From Photobacterium malacitanum (lineage in GTDB: Bacteria > Pseudomonadota > Gammaproteobacteria > Enterobacterales > Vibrionaceae), in assembly GCF_900185615.1 (NCBI RefSeq), contig NZ_FYAK01000002.1, forward strand, positions 620,001 to 684,000: a DNA stretch of 64,000 nt, read 5' to 3'. Below, in pieces: positions 15,000-22,951 of this stretch (the stretch's first letter is position 1; the number at the start of each line of letters is the position of its first letter). The position numbers and the translations under genes are program-made. Below the pieces are notes generated by a model. It was not told the DNA's origin. It did not search any database and was given only the letters and a program-made list of their open reading frames with translations.

Positions 15000-17348
15000 T
15001 TAGATGCGTTCCCAAGGGCCATTTGCATTACCCGGTTTATCACCTTTGGTCCACCATTTTGCGCGATAATTATTACCTTCAAAGATAACTTCATCACCAC
15101 CATTATAGGTTTTTGATGCTGACCAGCCACCAACTTCACCGGTATCCTCTTCTACCCATACCGATGATGTTCCAGGAGCTTCACCTTTCGTCCACCATTG
15201 CGCAGTATAAGTAATGCCATTATAAACTACAGTGTCTCCGCTATTGTAGATAGTGTCGGCATTCCACGTATCGCCAACAGCTCCACCTTCAGCCTTAACA
15301 TTAACAACCACTGTTTGTTGTGTTGCAGCTTGACCATCAGACACAGTAATCACAACATTGAGTGTAGTATCTGTCGTTGTTGTTGGTGCAGTGACAGTAA
15401 CATTAGCACCCGTTGCCGTCGCTGTAACCTGGCCTGTTGACGCTGAGTAAGTTAGTGTGTCACCATCGGCATCAGTCGCTGTTACAGTGATAACCACATT
15501 CTGACCACTTTCAACATCAACTGTTGCTGGCGCTGTCAATTCTGGTGCGGTATTTTCAACGACACCAGACCCTTTCACATTAACAACCACTGATTTAGTT
15601 GCTGTTTTACGACCATCTGTAACTTTGATCGCTATTGAGGTCACAATATCTGTTGCTGAGTTCGGTGCGGTGTAAACCACATTGGCTGTGCCGTCACCAT
15701 TATCTGTAATTTGTGCATCAGCAGAGCTAAAGCTTAAGCTATCGCCATCAGCATCAGTTGCCGAAACAGTGAAACTAATTGTCTCACCAGCCACTGCCGA
15801 TTGAGCACTTGGTACGGTTAACTCTGGCGCAGCATTTGGCGTGGTATCAGCACTAAATACATCATCAATCGCTTCTGCTAATGGTGAGCTTAACTTAGTA
15901 CACTCTTTTAGCTTGGTGCCATGATTAATAAAGGTGCCTTCACACTTAATATCGCCATGCACTTGCCACACGATCACTCCACCTAAATCATGATCAACAA
16001 TGTACTGTGCTTTCTTCTTCATCGAAGGTACATCATCATAACTTAAGAAATATTTTCCTTTCACAGCATAAGGGACCTCAGCACTAGCATCCCATTTATG
16101 TTCCCAACCTGTTGTTTTAACAATATAGTTATAGTTTGGTGAACCTTCAAACTCTTTCCAGTTATCAACATCAACTGCCGATAATAATGGTCCATCAACC
16201 GACATATTATAAATACGCTTATCGGTTGGCGCACCTAAATAGGCCTCAGCTTCTGTGGTTTGTACACCTCGACCATAGAACGCTGCACCAAAGTTAATTT
16301 TTTCTGATGGAATGCCTTTTTCTGCCATCCAAATACGTAGCGTATCTAAATCAAGACCTTTAAATTCTTCTTCAGGATATGGATACAATGGCGCGTTATG
16401 GCCTGTAACATTTGACCACGCACCGTTAAGATCGTAAGTCATCATGTTGAAGTAATCCATTGATTTAACAAGGCGTGGCCAATTAAATCCTTCAAGTTTA
16501 GCAGTTGATGCTGAGAATGCAGCAGTCAGCAGTTTGTCAGGACCAATGCGCTCACGAATATCTTCCATTAATTGTTCAAAGTTTGCAAAATCAGCAGGAT
16601 CACCCGCAAAGTTCATACCGCCAAAGCCAGGGTATTCCCAATCAATATCAATACCGTGGAAACCTAATGCCATTAACTTATCGAGATCTTTAAGAAAACG
16701 GGCTTTTTTAACAGGATCGGCAGCCATTTCAGGAAAGTGCTTAGACATACTCCAACCACCGAGTGATGCCATAACCTTAACGCCTTTTTGATTAGCAAGA
16801 TCAATCAAACCCGGAGCGCCACCTTCTTTTTTAAGTGGAATCGGCATGTCACCTTCAATGCCTGTTGGCTTGTGACGCCAACCTTTACCACTTTTCACAA
16901 AACCTTGCGCTTTTACTTTGGCTAAATTTTCAGCATCCCAAGGTTCATTTACTGGATATTGATGAATGTACTCTAATTCACCCCACAAAATATGAAAATC
17001 CCAGCTTGAATAGACATCAGGATGTAATAATGGCCCAGGCTCTTGCACACTACCTGGCTTATAAATTTGTTTATTACGTAAATCACCACTATGTAGCGAA
17101 CCGTCTTTTGCTACGCCAAAAAATGAGAAATTAAGAATAGAGTAAATATCCATATCTACGTTCAAATGCGTCGCTTCTCCTTTTACAGAAAAACCTGCAT
17201 TAGTACCTTTCCATGCTTCCCACTGAGTTAGATAACCGATTACGTTCTTATCATGTGTTGGCGCTGCTTGTACTTGAGCAGCCGTACTTGCAAATAAAAA
17301 GCCAGCAATAATGCCTGCAACTTTGGTTTTATTAAATCCCTTTTCCAT
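15000..17348 (-). CDS. Secreted GH18 chitinase with two Ig-like and two chitin-binding domains
   Basis: A 782-residue extracellular endochitinase. It has a signal peptide (about residues 1-29, ending VQAAP), a GH18 catalytic barrel to about residue 480 with SLGGW and the catalytic GIDIDWEYPG (acid Glu at about 238), two Ig/cadherin-like repeats starting at NAAPELTVP and NTAPELTAP (about 510-690), and two C-terminal CBM5/12 domains with AQWWTKGEAPG and AKWWTKGDKPG. The Ig-like repeats end in VVVNVK and act as spacers on crystalline chitin. The start is set at ATG 17348 because GTGGAG lies seven bases upstream; a GTG at 17360 is the same ribosome-binding stretch read as codons. It is transcribed alone. 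Confidence 0.95.
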   Translation of the reverse strand: MEKGFNKTKVAGIIAGFLFASTAAQVQAAPTHDKNVIGYLTQWEAWKGTNAGFSVKGEATHLNVDMDIYSILNFSFFGVAKDGSLHSGDLRNKQIYKPGSVQEPGPLLHPDVYSSWDFHILWGELEYIHQYPVNEPWDAENLAKVKAQGFVKSGKGWRHKPTGIEGDMPIPLKKEGGAPGLIDLANQKGVKVMASLGGWSMSKHFPEMAADPVKKARFLKDLDKLMALGFHGIDIDWEYPGFGGMNFAGDPADFANFEQLMEDIRERIGPDKLLTAAFSASTAKLEGFNWPRLVKSMDYFNMMTYDLNGAWSNVTGHNAPLYPYPEEEFKGLDLDTLRIWMAEKGIPSEKINFGAAFYGRGVQTTEAEAYLGAPTDKRIYNMSVDGPLLSAVDVDNWKEFEGSPNYNYIVKTTGWEHKWDASAEVPYAVKGKYFLSYDDVPSMKKKAQYIVDHDLGGVIVWQVHGDIKCEGTFINHGTKLKECTKLSSPLAEAIDDVFSADTTPNAAPELTVPSAQSAVAGETISFTVSATDADGDSLSFSSADAQITDNGDGTANVVYTAPNSATDIVTSIAIKVTDGRKTATKSVVVNVKGSGVVENTAPELTAPATVDVESGQNVVITVTATDADGDTLTYSASTGQVTATATGANVTVTAPTTTTDTTLNVVITVSDGQAATQQTVVVNVKAEGGAVGDTWNADTIYNSGDTVVYNGITYTAQWWTKGEAPGTSSVWVEEDTGEVGGWSASKTYNGGDEVIFEGNNYRAKWWTKGDKPGNANGPWERI

Positions 17349-17746
17349 TTTGTGCTCCACGTTATGATTAATAGCAAATTGCTATATCAGTTTTTATAAA
17401 TACAACTGATTTTTTATAACGATTATTAATGCTTTTTGGTCATTAAGAATCTAAACACAGTGTGAAGGAACTTTTTTAGTTTAGCGAAAAAAAATCACAA
17501 TTTTATGCTCGACAACCAACATAAATGCAACAAACAGGTCAAATAACATCTTTTTTTAGCCACAAGATTCAAAAAAAAGCATTTTTACACGTGTAGGAAT
17601 TGGAGTGTGATAGAGATAATATTTATATAAAAATATCATTATAAAGTGGATAAAGCGGTTTTTAGACATTCATGGTTTTCAATAAAAAAAGCGAATCGAG
17701 TGTTCGGTTCGCTTTTTTGTTTCGTAAATTGCTAATAATATGGTGA
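17349..17746. other. Chitinase promoter region
   Basis: About 400 bp between the chitinase start and the small membrane gene. The chitinase-proximal half is AT-rich and probably holds the promoter; the distal part holds the terminator at 17684-17718. I could not identify a convincing CRP or ChiS-type site by eye. Confidence 0.5.
17684..17718 (-). terminator. Terminator of the GlsB/YeaQ-type gene
   Basis: Stem GCGAA-C-CG / CG-T-TTCGC flanked by an A-run and a T-run of six or more; it lies 29 bp past the stop of the minus-strand gene. Confidence 0.85.
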
Positions 17747-17995
17747 TTAGCGAATAAAGCGATTATAAATAAATAACAGAATGAAAGCGCCTAATGTTGC
17801 AGTGATAATACTGCCGATATTGACACCTGTTGCGTGGCCTAAACCAATAAATTTACCAACAAAACCGCCAACAAAAGCACCACCAATACCTAGCGCCATT
17901 GTCACAATCCAACCACCGCCATCTTTACCAGGCATTAACCATTTTGCTAAAGCGCCTGCGATTAAACCTAAAATAATCCAAGATAAAATGCCCAT
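17747..17995 (-). CDS. GlsB/YeaQ/YmgE-family small membrane protein
   Basis: An 82-residue, glycine-rich protein with three membrane helices. MGILSWIILGLIAGALAKWL followed by MPGKDGGG is the family signature; the later GGAFVGGFVGKFIG glycine-zipper-like stretch is also typical. The family is often called transglycosylase-associated, but no enzymatic activity has been shown; members are commonly stress-induced. It is a single-gene unit with its own terminator and is divergent from the yjjG-like gene. Confidence 0.92.
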   Translation of the reverse strand: MGILSWIILGLIAGALAKWLMPGKDGGGWIVTMALGIGGAFVGGFVGKFIGLGHATGVNIGSIITATLGAFILLFIYNRFIR

Positions 17996-18237
17996 TCTTT
18001 TTCCTCAATTGGCCAATTTTTCACTCTCTATAGAGATAATGTGATTATGGTATAAGTAGACATATATCACACTATTGAGTTCAATAAAAATCACATTACG
18101 ATAAAAACAACCCAATTAAGCACACTTATTTACTTTGATTGACTAGCGTGCACTTCCTGACTTCAAGTAAAATATCTTCTGCTTGCGAGGGTTCATCTAG
18201 TCGCATTTTCACTCACAAAAATAGAGATTTACGCGTA

Positions 18238-18912
18238 ATGAAATACCAATGGATTTTATTTGATGCTGATGAAACCTTGTTTCATTTTGATGCTTTGCGT
18301 GGCCTTCAACTGATGTTTTCTCGTCATAACATTACTTTTACTGATGATGATTTCAAACAATATGAAGCAATTAATAAGCCACTATGGGTTGATTATCAGA
18401 ACGGTATAATTTCAGCGACTGAGTTACAAAATATTCGTTTTGAAACCTGGGCAGCCAAACTTTCGCTATCAACCGAACAACTCAACCATGATTTTTTAAT
18501 GGCTATGGCGGATATTTGTACGCCATTAGACGGCGCTAAATCATTGCTTGAAGCATTAAAACCACAGGTTAAGTTAGGTATTATTACTAATGGCTTCACC
18601 GCGTTACAAGAAATACGCTTACAACGTACGGGTTTTGCTGATTTATTTGATGTACTAATTATTTCAGAGCAAGTGGGTGTTGCTAAACCTGATGTTAAAA
18701 TCTTTGACTATGCTTGCCAACAAATGGGTGAACCTCAACGCCAACAAGTACTGATGGTCGGTGATAATCCATATTCTGATATTTTAGGCGGTATCAATGC
18801 TGGTATGGATACCTGTTGGCTTAACTGTGATCACAAGCCACAGCCCATCGATATTGATCCTACTTATACCGTGACGTCATTAGCTCAATTACAAACCCTG
18901 TTACAAGCCTAA
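18238..18912 (+). CDS. yjjG: Pyrimidine 5'-nucleotidase of the HAD family (YjjG-like)
   Basis: A 224-residue cytoplasmic HAD-superfamily phosphatase. Motif I is FDADETLF (nucleophile Asp with the DxD general acid), motif II is GIITNG, motif III is the Lys in [10 protein letters not shown] and motif IV is [12 protein letters not shown]. The length and the DADETLF form fit YjjG, which removes phosphate from dUMP, UMP and non-canonical pyrimidine nucleotides as a house-cleaning step. The start at ATG 18238 (protein [12 protein letters not shown]) is chosen over an open upstream extension to 18139 that has no family resemblance. It is monocistronic. Confidence 0.9.
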   Translation: MKYQWILFDADETLFHFDALRGLQLMFSRHNITFTDDDFKQYEAINKPLWVDYQNGIISATELQNIRFETWAAKLSLSTEQLNHDFLMAMADICTPLDGAKSLLEALKPQVKLGIITNGFTALQEIRLQRTGFADLFDVLIISEQVGVAKPDVKIFDYACQQMGEPQRQQVLMVGDNPYSDILGGINAGMDTCWLNCDHKPQPIDIDPTYTVTSLAQLQTLLQA

Positions 18913-19028
18913 GAAGCAATCTGTATTATAAAATACTAGATGCCATTATATAATGACTATAATTCAGTTGTTTATATGGCATCTAGCTGGTGAATACTAA
19001 AAAATAGTCAATTATTTCTTCAGCGCGC

Positions 19029-19057
19029 TTTACAATCCTTCTAATTCCGATTAAGTT
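19029..19057 (+). promoter_or_regulatory. Candidate promoter for brnQ leader 1
   Basis: TTTACA at 19029-19034 and TAAGTT at 19052-19057 are separated by 17 bp and lie about 30 bp before the leader-peptide ATG. The -10 is a weak match. Confidence 0.4.
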
Positions 19058-19089
19058 TAAGCCTCATTTTTTCTTAGAGCGTATAAGCT

Positions 19090-19185
19090 ATGTCTCAGAA
19101 CATTAACAACAATCAGGATGCTACCATCACAGCAACCAGACCGATTGCTTGTACGCTAACGTCTGTCGTCGTCGTCATTTTCTGA
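19090..19185 (+). CDS. Putative leader peptide of the first brnQ gene
   Basis: A 31-codon ORF just upstream of brnQ that ends LTSVVVVIF and stop. Six of its last nine codons encode branched-chain amino acids, including four GTC valine codons in a row, the composition expected of an attenuation leader that senses charged tRNA-Val/Leu/Ile. Its stop is followed by a hairpin CTGACG / CGTCAG (19188-19210) and a second hairpin GCTGG / CCAGC (19215-19255) before brnQ. I see no T-run terminator, so control could act on translation or through Rho. The second brnQ gene has the same layout. A weak ribosome binding site lowers certainty. Confidence 0.65.
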   Translation: MSQNINNNQDATITATRPIACTLTSVVVVIF

Positions 19186-19187
19186 CG

Positions 19188-19255
19188 CTGACGGTTAATT
19201 TATTCGTCAGTAACGCTGGCGGATATGAGTCTCACTTCGTATTATCTCTTCCAGC
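19188..19255 (+). promoter_or_regulatory. Candidate attenuator hairpins of brnQ copy 1
   Basis: Hairpin 1 is CTGACG (19188-19193) with CGTCAG (19205-19210). Hairpin 2 is GCTGG (19215-19219) with CCAGC (19251-19255). An alternative small stem CGTCA/TGACG (19173-19187) overlaps the valine codons and stop of the leader, so ribosome position could change the folding. Confidence 0.5.
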
Positions 19256-19295
19256 ATACTGACTCACATTGTTCGCTTTGAATAAGGTATGTCAT

Positions 19296-20615
19296 TTGAA
19301 AACAAAAGAACTTGCAGCCATTGGTTTTATGACCTTTGCACTATTTCTCGGTGCTGGTAACTTAATATTTCCGCCTCTTATGGCACAACAAGCAGGTGAA
19401 AACTGGCTTATTGCTATTGCTGGATTTTTGCTTACCGCCGTTGGATTACCAGCATTAACATTGGTTGTGCTAGGACGATTATCTTCTGCTGATCGATTAA
19501 CAGCAGCCCTACCTAAATGGATGGATCGTTCATTTTGGTTCTTAGTATTAACCACTCTTGGCCCAGCTTTTGTTTTACCACGTGCAGTAACAGTTGCTTA
19601 TGAAATGGGTATTAAACCGTTCTATTCTGGTAATGGCTTAATGGCTTTTTCTGCTATTTTTTGTGCTTTGACATTAGTATTAGCCCTTAAGCCAGGAAAA
19701 CTAGTCGATTATATTGGTAAAATCATGACACCTGCTCTGATTGCTATGCTGGCACTACTTGCCATCTCTGCTATCATTAATCCTCTAGGCTCCCCAACGG
19801 CTGCAATTGAAACCTATCGTAAAGCACCAACAGTAAATGGACTTATTCAAGGCTATATGACATTAGATGCTATTGCTGCGGTCGCTTTTGGCTGGGTTAT
19901 AATTCAAACAATTCGCAACACTGGCGTAAAATGCAATAAAGCCATTTCTTACTACACCCTTCGCATTGCCATTATTTACGCAGTTCTGATGTCACTTTGT
20001 TACCTTGCTATGGGATATTTAGGCGCAACATCGTCCGATATTGCACCACAAGCAACGAATGGTGGTGAGATACTTACGCGTTATGCTGCTGGTGAGTTTG
20101 GCACACTAGGTCAGTTATTATTAGCCACTATTACTTTAATGGCTTGTTTAACCACAACGGTCGGTTTGACCAATGCTAATGGCGAATATTATAAAAATAC
20201 TTACGGTATAAAATTTAAAATCAGCGCGACTGTGATTATGGTGCTGACAGCAATTATTTCTAACGTTGGTTTAGAAACGATTATTAAAGTTAGCTTACCT
20301 GCTATTTTAATATTATGTCCGATTGCGATTTCATTAATTATTTCAACATTTTTCATAGATAACCATTCAACGGCTGAGCAACGCTATATTTCACTTAGCC
20401 AAACAATCGTCGTCATCGTTGCCACTGTCTTTGGCAGTATTGATGCATTAAATATTCTCGGTAAACTACCCACAACAATGGCTATATTTGCCGAGCATTG
20501 GTTACCTTTATTCTCATCACATGCTTCTTGGTTAGTGCCTGTTACAATTACTATTTTAATCAGCAAATTATGCCGCTTTGGCCATAAAAGCCAGCCAAGT
20601 ATCGCCGTTAATTAA
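19296..20615 (+). CDS. brnQ: Branched-chain amino acid transporter, copy 1
   Basis: A 439-residue member of the LIVCS/BrnQ family, which takes up Leu, Ile and Val with Na+ or H+ through about 12 membrane segments. The signature near the N-terminus is AIGFMTFALFLGAGNLIFPP, and the TMACLTTTVGLTNANGEYY-type block lies at about 290. The start is set at TTG 19296, with AAGG eight bases upstream; the paralogue at 21203 keeps the same AGGTA-N3-CAT-TTG-AAA-ACA arrangement, supporting a TTG start in both. An upstream in-frame TTG at 19269 is the alternative. It is followed by a GC-rich hairpin and then copy 2. Confidence 0.92.
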   Translation: MKTKELAAIGFMTFALFLGAGNLIFPPLMAQQAGENWLIAIAGFLLTAVGLPALTLVVLGRLSSADRLTAALPKWMDRSFWFLVLTTLGPAFVLPRAVTVAYEMGIKPFYSGNGLMAFSAIFCALTLVLALKPGKLVDYIGKIMTPALIAMLALLAISAIINPLGSPTAAIETYRKAPTVNGLIQGYMTLDAIAAVAFGWVIIQTIRNTGVKCNKAISYYTLRIAIIYAVLMSLCYLAMGYLGATSSDIAPQATNGGEILTRYAAGEFGTLGQLLLATITLMACLTTTVGLTNANGEYYKNTYGIKFKISATVIMVLTAIISNVGLETIIKVSLPAILILCPIAISLIISTFFIDNHSTAEQRYISLSQTIVVIVATVFGSIDALNILGKLPTTMAIFAEHWLPLFSSHASWLVPVTITILISKLCRFGHKSQPSIAVN

Positions 20616-20634
20616 TTTGCTATAACCCATTATC

Positions 20635-20657
20635 GGGCTAGATCACTGCTAGCCCTT
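20635..20657 (+). terminator. Hairpin after brnQ copy 1
   Basis: GGGCTAG / CTAGCCC with a seven-base loop, 20 bp after the stop. The following TTACTCATT is only moderately T-rich. Confidence 0.6.
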
Positions 20658-20817
20658 ACTCATTCGTTGGTTACAGAAAAGCACAAACTAACAACATAAT
20701 TCATCGAAATCATGGCTATTATTCAAAATAAATAGCTCACATTTCACTAACCTTTTAATATTAAACACTTAAATTAGACTATTTTTAAAACGATTAAAAA
20801 AAATTTGAAGAAAGTTA

Positions 20818-20846
20818 TTTACAACACTAACTTTTCTTTATATTTT
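20818..20846 (+). promoter_or_regulatory. Candidate sigma-70 promoter for brnQ copy 2
   Basis: TTTACA (20818-20823) and TATTTT (20841-20846) are separated by 17 bp, about 42 bp before the leader-peptide ATG. This would give a leader RNA of about 350 nucleotides before brnQ. Confidence 0.5.
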
Positions 20847-20888
20847 TAAACTGTAATTCACGTATTCATTAATAGAAGTTGTTAAATT

Positions 20889-21032
20889 ATGCATTCAACA
20901 GTGTTTGATCATAGAGAACAAAAACACTTAACATCGACAATAGCGACTAACGCTTGGGTTGATGTTGCTTCTATGACGATAAAAAAAACATCTCGAATTA
21001 TTTCCGCTTTTATCCTAGTGATTATTCGCTAG
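20889..21032 (+). CDS. Putative leader peptide of the second brnQ gene
   Basis: A 47-codon ORF ending RIISAFILVIIR and stop; seven of its last twelve residues are Ile, Leu or Val. A shorter version could start at the internal ATG 20973 (19 codons). Directly after the stop comes a 9-bp hairpin, GGCTGGCGG / CCGTCAGCC (21032-21057, one G-T pair), then a longer hairpin GCTGA / TCAGC (21061-21102). The order peptide, hairpin, hairpin, TTG start matches brnQ copy 1 although the peptides differ, which suggests a conserved branched-chain amino acid attenuation device. No T-run follows either hairpin. Confidence 0.6.
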   Translation: MHSTVFDHREQKHLTSTIATNAWVDVASMTIKKTSRIISAFILVIIR

Positions 21033-21102
21033 GCTGGCGGGCAAGCTTCCGTCAGCCGTTGCTGATGGAGGATAGTTTACACTCTTCATATCTTCTTTCA
21101 GC
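21032..21102 (+). promoter_or_regulatory. Candidate attenuator hairpins of brnQ copy 2
   Basis: Hairpin 1, GGCTGGCGG (21032-21040) with CCGTCAGCC (21049-21057), abuts the leader stop codon. Hairpin 2, GCTGA (21061) with TCAGC (21102), is extended inside by GAGGAT/ATATCTTC pairing. Hairpin 1 overlaps the stop codon, so a stalled or releasing ribosome would affect it. Confidence 0.5.
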
Positions 21103-21202
21103 AAACCTGCGGAACCATTATTAACGAAGCAACAGACTATAATAGTTACGATATAAAGTGATTAATAGCTGTTTGATATTCACGACAATGCAGGTACAAC
21201 AT

Positions 21203-22540
21203 TTGAAAACACAAGACTTACTCGCTATCGGTCTAATGACCTTTGCACTTTTTTTAGGCGCTGGTAACTTGATATTCCCCCCCGCAATGGGTCTCGACGC
21301 AGGAACATCATTAACATCAGCAATGAGTGGCTTCTTAGTAACCGCTGTTGGTCTACCCGCTTTTACTATTATTGTTCTTGGCCGTATTGGTAGCACAAAA
21401 AACCTTACTCAAGCATTACCCAAATGGTTAGCAACAACATTTTGGATTCTCTTATTTACGGCTATTGGACCTGCATTTGGTATGCCGCGTGCTGTTACCG
21501 TTGCTTATGAGATGGGATTAAAACCCTTTTTCAAAGCTGATCACCTCGTTGCTTTCTCTATTGTATTCTCGGCTATCACGTTACTTCTAGCCTTTAAACC
21601 CGGTAACCTCGTTAACTACATTGGTAAAATCATGACACCTGCACTGATTTTATTATTAGCCGGTTTAGGACTTGCAGCATTTATATCGCCACTTGGGGTT
21701 CCCGCTACACCTTATGGTGACTATCAACACAGTCCTGTGACCAGTGGCTTAATTCAAGGCTACATGACCATGGATGCTATCGCTGCCGTCGGTTTTGGTT
21801 GGGTTATTATTCAAGCGATTAAAGCTAAAGGGATCGTGTCACAAAAAGGGATTGCAAGCGTCTCATTTAAAGTCGCGATGATCTACTTTATATTGATGGG
21901 CAGTTGCTATATTGCAATGGGCTATGTAGGTGCAACATCAACCACTATTGCCACTCATGGCATGAACGGCAGTGTGATTCTTACTCGTTATGTCGCGGGT
22001 GAATTTGGCATCTATGGTCAGTGGTTATTAGCTGCAATTATTATTATGGCGTGTTTAACAACAACGGTTGGTTTAACCAATGCTTGTGCTGAATATTACC
22101 AGCAAACATTCAAAGCATCATTTGGATTAACAGCAACAATCATCGTGGTATTAACCGGTATCATTGCCAATTTTGGTCTTGAAGATATTCTAAAAGTAAG
22201 CCTACCCGCTATTTTAGTTTTATGTCCTGTTGCGATTGCTTTAGTGTTTGCTTCTTTAACAGCTTCCACTATTCATGTTTCGACGCTGACGCACACTTCA
22301 GTATTAATTACAGCAATGGCTTTTGGTACTATTGATGCAATTAGTATTCTCGGTAAAATGCCTGCTGATCTTAATCAGTTTTTCAATGATACACTGCCGT
22401 TATATCAAGCACATGCTAGTTGGTTACTGCCAACACTATTGATCTTATTCGTCACAACAGTCATGGCACGTCTACCTATTGTTGCGCGTAAATTCAATGT
22501 GGTTGATTACCGATTAGATTCAGCAGCTAAACAGCAATAA
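21203..22540 (+). CDS. brnQ: Branched-chain amino acid transporter, copy 2
   Basis: A 445-residue BrnQ-family symporter closely similar to copy 1, with AIGLMTFALFLGAGNLIFPP near the start, the PGNLVNYIGKIMTPAL block and ACLTTTVGLTNACAEYYQQT. About 12 membrane segments are expected. The TTG start at 21203 with AGGT upstream is chosen by comparison with copy 1; ATG 21188 is the nearest alternative and would add five residues. Tandem brnQ paralogues with separate leaders suggest different affinities or different amino acid sensing (valine-rich versus isoleucine-rich leader). A strong terminator follows. Confidence 0.92.
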   Translation: MKTQDLLAIGLMTFALFLGAGNLIFPPAMGLDAGTSLTSAMSGFLVTAVGLPAFTIIVLGRIGSTKNLTQALPKWLATTFWILLFTAIGPAFGMPRAVTVAYEMGLKPFFKADHLVAFSIVFSAITLLLAFKPGNLVNYIGKIMTPALILLLAGLGLAAFISPLGVPATPYGDYQHSPVTSGLIQGYMTMDAIAAVGFGWVIIQAIKAKGIVSQKGIASVSFKVAMIYFILMGSCYIAMGYVGATSTTIATHGMNGSVILTRYVAGEFGIYGQWLLAAIIIMACLTTTVGLTNACAEYYQQTFKASFGLTATIIVVLTGIIANFGLEDILKVSLPAILVLCPVAIALVFASLTASTIHVSTLTHTSVLITAMAFGTIDAISILGKMPADLNQFFNDTLPLYQAHASWLLPTLLILFVTTVMARLPIVARKFNVVDYRLDSAAKQQ

Positions 22541-22602
22541 TATACTCAGTAACGATAATTGGGGTTATCAATACTCACCGTATTTCCTTATTGACTAAGC
22601 AT

Positions 22603-22657
22603 AAAAAAAGCCTCTTATCTGCTTCAATATAAATGAAGAGCAATAAGAGGCTTTTTA
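22603..22657. terminator. Terminator after brnQ copy 2
   Basis: A long stem AAAAAGCCTCTTAT / AATAAGAGGCTTTTT around a 22-base loop that can itself pair (GCTTCA/TGAAGA). A- and T-runs at both ends allow use by the convergent minus-strand gene too. Confidence 0.9.
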
Positions 22658-22678
22658 TTACACAATATTCACACTACC

Positions 22679-22855
22679 TTATTCAGGTAAACGCTCACCT
22701 GTCATGAATGCCTGTAAAATTTCAGGTGTTAACTCGCCTGATTCTTCTAAACGCTTAAGCTCTGCCACAATTTTCTTTTGCTCATCAATAGATGGAATCG
22801 GTAATTCTGGCTCTTTTTCATAATCATCAGGTAACGATAAATTAAGATCGTGCAT
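22679..22855 (-). CDS. Small acidic hypothetical protein
   Basis: A 58-residue protein starting MHDLNLSLPDDYEKEPELPI. It is acidic, with a helical middle (DEQKKIVAELKRLEESGEL) and no signal peptide or cysteines. I do not recognise a named family. The start at 22855 has AAGGG five to nine bases upstream; an upstream ATG at 22888 lacks one. It lies 96 bp downstream of the phosphohexomutase gene in the same direction and may be co-transcribed; the shared terminator lies just beyond its stop. Confidence 0.65.
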   Translation of the reverse strand: MHDLNLSLPDDYEKEPELPIPSIDEQKKIVAELKRLEESGELTPEILQAFMTGERLPE

Positions 22856-22951
22856 GGTAAACCCTTGGTTATCTAAAATAAATTTCAACTTTCATAATTA
22901 TACACTGAAAATTGATCAGAGTTCAGCTTTACCACACTGCGATGATTCAAA

